NCBI GenBank assembly: GCA_002399285.1
Contig: DHDI01000002.1
Location: 3,728-67,727, forward strand
Source of the DNA: Thermoanaerobacterales bacterium UBA4880
GTDB taxonomy: Bacteria > Bacillota > Thermoanaerobacteria > Thermoanaerobacterales > UBA4877
Reading direction: 5' to 3'
DNA: 64,000 nucleotides
A program made the translations under genes and the position numbers. Below, in pieces: positions 62,314 to 64,000 of the stretch. Position 1 is the stretch's first letter. Each line of letters begins with the position of its first letter. Below the pieces are notes generated by a model. The model was not told the origin of the DNA, searched no databases, and worked only from the letters and a program-made list of their open reading frames with translations.

Positions 62314-63174
62314 CTATTTCATCTCATTCTTACTATAGCCCGGCAAACCCTCCCTGTATTTACCCCTTGTATTGAGTCCCCCCATGCCGTCCTTACCAGT
62401 GATGGTATTCTCCAGAACATCCGAGGCATTTATGATATCCTTTATATCCGTATATGCGACCTTCTCACATATGATCACGGGGTCAAGGCAGTGGATGAGC
62501 ACTCTCTGCGGAGAGCTGGCGTAATTTGCGCCCGCCTCCATGAGCGCTTCGTAGAACGACTGGCACGCGCCTGCGATTATTACCAGATCATCCAGCGACG
62601 GTTCATATTCCCGGGCATTTTTGACCGCTTCGACAAAATAGATGGAATTTTTGTAGTTAGCCGGGTCCATTTTATCCTCCGCGCCCTTTTTTATCGCATC
62701 GTGACCCGTTATCACCAATATATCCGGCTTATACTTCGCGAGCAGTTCCTTCACGACTCCAGGCTGTTTCTCCTCCTTCGCCTCTATTCCGACCGCGTCT
62801 ATATAAAATTCATTATAGAATTCAAGGCATTGTTTCAAATATTCCACATCACTGTCGAGATGAAGCACCCGGCCCGGCCTTTTCAGTATGCTGTCCGAGC
62901 TTCTCATGTCGTTCCGATAAAAATTGGATTGTTGCTCGTTTCTTATTTTCTGTTTGATTTTTTCCAAAACATCGTCATAGCATTTCGTAAACTGAGATAT
63001 CCTCGTCTTTTCCACAGGCACCAGATCTTCCTCATCGGCATCGGCCTCTATCCTGACACATTTCCCCCTGATCCTGTAAACAAGCCTTCCTCTGCAGTAT
63101 CTGTAGCCTGACACGGTAAAGAGTATGTCGCTGCCATAGGACTTTCGAACGACCATATCGCCGATCTTTAACAT
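62314..63174 (-). CDS. yabG: sporulation-specific protease YabG
   Basis: 286 residues from the ATG at 63174 (AGGGGGTG, 9 nt). Family hallmarks: MLKIGDMVVRKSYGSDILFT, RPGRVLHLDSDVEYLKQCLE, DILVITGHDAIKKG (with the presumed catalytic His) and IIAGACQSFYEALMEAGANY (presumed catalytic Cys). YabG trims spore coat and cortex proteins in the mother cell. A sigmaK-type promoter lies just upstream. Confidence 0.94.
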   Translation of the reverse strand: MLKIGDMVVRKSYGSDILFTVSGYRYCRGRLVYRIRGKCVRIEADADEEDLVPVEKTRISQFTKCYDDVLEKIKQKIRNEQQSNFYRNDMRSSDSILKRPGRVLHLDSDVEYLKQCLEFYNEFYIDAVGIEAKEEKQPGVVKELLAKYKPDILVITGHDAIKKGAEDKMDPANYKNSIYFVEAVKNAREYEPSLDDLVIIAGACQSFYEALMEAGANYASSPQRVLIHCLDPVIICEKVAYTDIKDIINASDVLENTITGKDGMGGLNTRGKYREGLPGYSKNEMK

Positions 63175-63207
63175 ACTGTTATGCACCCCCTTCATATGTG
63201 CCTATGA

Positions 63208-63235
63208 TATAATATGAAAATATATATCCCTGCGT
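63208..63235 (-). promoter_or_regulatory. sigmaK-type promoter of yabG
   Basis: Minus strand AC, 17 nt, CATATTATA, fitting AC-N17-CATANNNTA. yabG is a known late mother-cell gene in other spore formers. Confidence 0.55.
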
Positions 63236-63271
63236 TCTTTTTCTAATCAAATCATTTAATTACATTAGTGA

Positions 63272-63301
63272 TGTATATTTTTCATAAAAGGAAAAATAAT
63301 A
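63272..63301 (+). promoter_or_regulatory. sigmaG-type promoter of spoVT
   Basis: TGTATA, 17 nt, AATAATA: one mismatch to the sigmaG -10 CATAMTA. spoVT is a known sigmaG gene. Confidence 0.55.
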
Positions 63302-63332
63302 TAAATAAGCTCATTTGAAGGAGGTTACTAAC

Positions 63333-63887
63333 TTGAAGGCTACTGGCATTGTAAGAAGAATTGACGATCTGGGCAGGGTAGTTATACCCAAGGAAATAAG
63401 GCGTACACTTAGGATCAGAGAGGGTGACCCCCTGGAGATATTTACCGATAGAGAAGGAGAAATTATACTGAAGAAATACTCACCGATCGGGGAATTAAGC
63501 GATTTTGCACAGCAATATTCCGACGCCTTATATCAATCCACAAAACATACGGTACTCGTGACAGATGGAGACACTGTCATTGCGGTTTCAGGCGGAATCA
63601 AAAAAGATTATCTTGATAAACCGATAAGCCCGGAATTGGAAAATGTTATAGGTACGAAAAAGACCTCGCTCCTGGGAAAAGGAGGGGAAGGAAACCCCAT
63701 ACCGCTTTATAATGGAGAACCGGAAAAGACTTTTGGATCTCAGGTGATAACCCCGATAATATCCCGGGGAGACTGTATAGGAGCAGTTATCATCAGCAGC
63801 AAGGATGAAAACGCACAGCTGAACGAAACAGATATCAAGCTGGCGGAAACGGCGGCATCTTTCCTTGGAAAACAGATGGAAGATTGA
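63333..63887 (+). CDS. spoVT: stage V sporulation protein T
   Basis: 184 residues from a TTG at 63333 behind GGAGG; the product then begins MKATGIVRRIDDLGRVVIPK as in all SpoVT proteins. The N-terminal AbrB swapped-hairpin DNA-binding domain (IRRTLRIREGDPLEIFTDRE) is joined to a C-terminal GAF-like domain (TVIAVSGGIKKDYLDKPISP). It tunes sigmaG genes in the forespore. A hairpin follows directly. Confidence 0.95.
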   Translation: MKATGIVRRIDDLGRVVIPKEIRRTLRIREGDPLEIFTDREGEIILKKYSPIGELSDFAQQYSDALYQSTKHTVLVTDGDTVIAVSGGIKKDYLDKPISPELENVIGTKKTSLLGKGGEGNPIPLYNGEPEKTFGSQVITPIISRGDCIGAVIISSKDENAQLNETDIKLAETAASFLGKQMED

Positions 63888-63893
63888 AAATGA

Positions 63894-63909
63894 CCCACCT
63901 TTCGGTGGG
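63894..63909 (+). terminator. spoVT terminator stem, separated from its T-run by the repeat
   Basis: CCCACC/GGTGGG with a 4-nt loop right after the spoVT stop. Instead of T residues the 171-bp element begins at 63912. Confidence 0.65.
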
Positions 63910-63911
63910 CC

Positions 63912-64000
63912 CAGACCAATGACAAAATCGCGCAATCGCGAAATTGCACAACAATTTTGCTTAGCTTTGTTGACTGCACCTGCAAATTGCGGTCACATAC
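63912..64000 (+). mobile_element. 171-bp element family, copy 6 (cut by window end)
   Basis: Begins CAGACCAATGACAAAATCGC and continues through GCAATTTTGCTTAGCTTTGT and CTGCAAATTGCGGTCACATAC, matching the first 89 bases of the full copies. Confidence 0.8.

Noticed and set aside
6617..64000. CRISPR array or phage repeats
   Set aside because: Copies are single, dispersed, in both orientations and without spacers.

Overview
The window reads as part of the chromosome of an anaerobic, endospore-forming member of the Clostridia. It carries spoIIR, sleB-ypeB, an alpha/beta SASP gene, a SPOCS/LysM (SipL-like) gene, yabG and spoVT. Several of these sit behind sequences matching forespore or mother-cell sigma-factor promoters. 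Start codons are often TTG or GTG behind strong GGAGG-type sites. I cannot name the species. No rRNA, tRNA, CRISPR array or intact transposase was seen.

Layout. 0-3.6 kb: start of a mannose-family PTS operon and its LevR-type sigma54 activator, each behind a textbook -24/-12 promoter. 4-6.4 kb: a lone receiver protein and an S-layer-homology protein. 6.8-12.9 kb: adaptor, RND pump, TolC-like protein and TetR in one operon, with a clear promoter and operator. 13.3-19.6 kb: a truncated MerR gene, then a nurA-herA-mre11-rad50 operon in which the Rad50-like ATPase is divided over three genes. 19.9-25.6 kb: C-terminal processing protease, an MBL-fold hydrolase and a MacAB-like exporter. 25.7-31.4 kb: exported flavoprotein, NagZ-like glycosidase, decayed type I toxin locus, EFR1 flavodoxin/ferredoxin and a LysR regulator. 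31.5-35.6 kb: two enolase-like genes and a glycerate-kinase-like gene. 36-38.6 kb: argS, a DUF1934 gene and a small Cys-rich protein. 38.6-43.3 kb: arginine deiminase pathway (arcA-arcD-arcB-arcC). 43.7-47.7 kb: ddl, a cation exporter, a CPBP protease and a decayed ATPase/RloB-like pair. 47.9-64 kb: mostly sporulation and housekeeping genes, two peptide-binding lipoproteins, ispE and the threonine-degrading kbl-tdh pair.

Three structures go beyond ordinary annotation. (1) A roughly 171-bp non-coding element with imperfect terminal inverted repeats occurs six times in 64 kb. It almost always lies between a stop codon and a terminator hairpin, and two full copies are flanked by direct duplications. 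(2) Two complementary relics of one type I toxin-antitoxin family lie 9 kb apart. One keeps the antisense RNA but lost the toxin frame through a deletion at a 5-bp CGATA repeat. The other keeps a frameshifted toxin but lost the antisense half. (3) The NurA-HerA-Mre11-Rad50 operon carries a naturally split Rad50 whose zinc-hook CxxC lies at the C-terminus of the N-lobe protein. The terminator of levR also doubles as the sigma54 promoter of the PTS operon.
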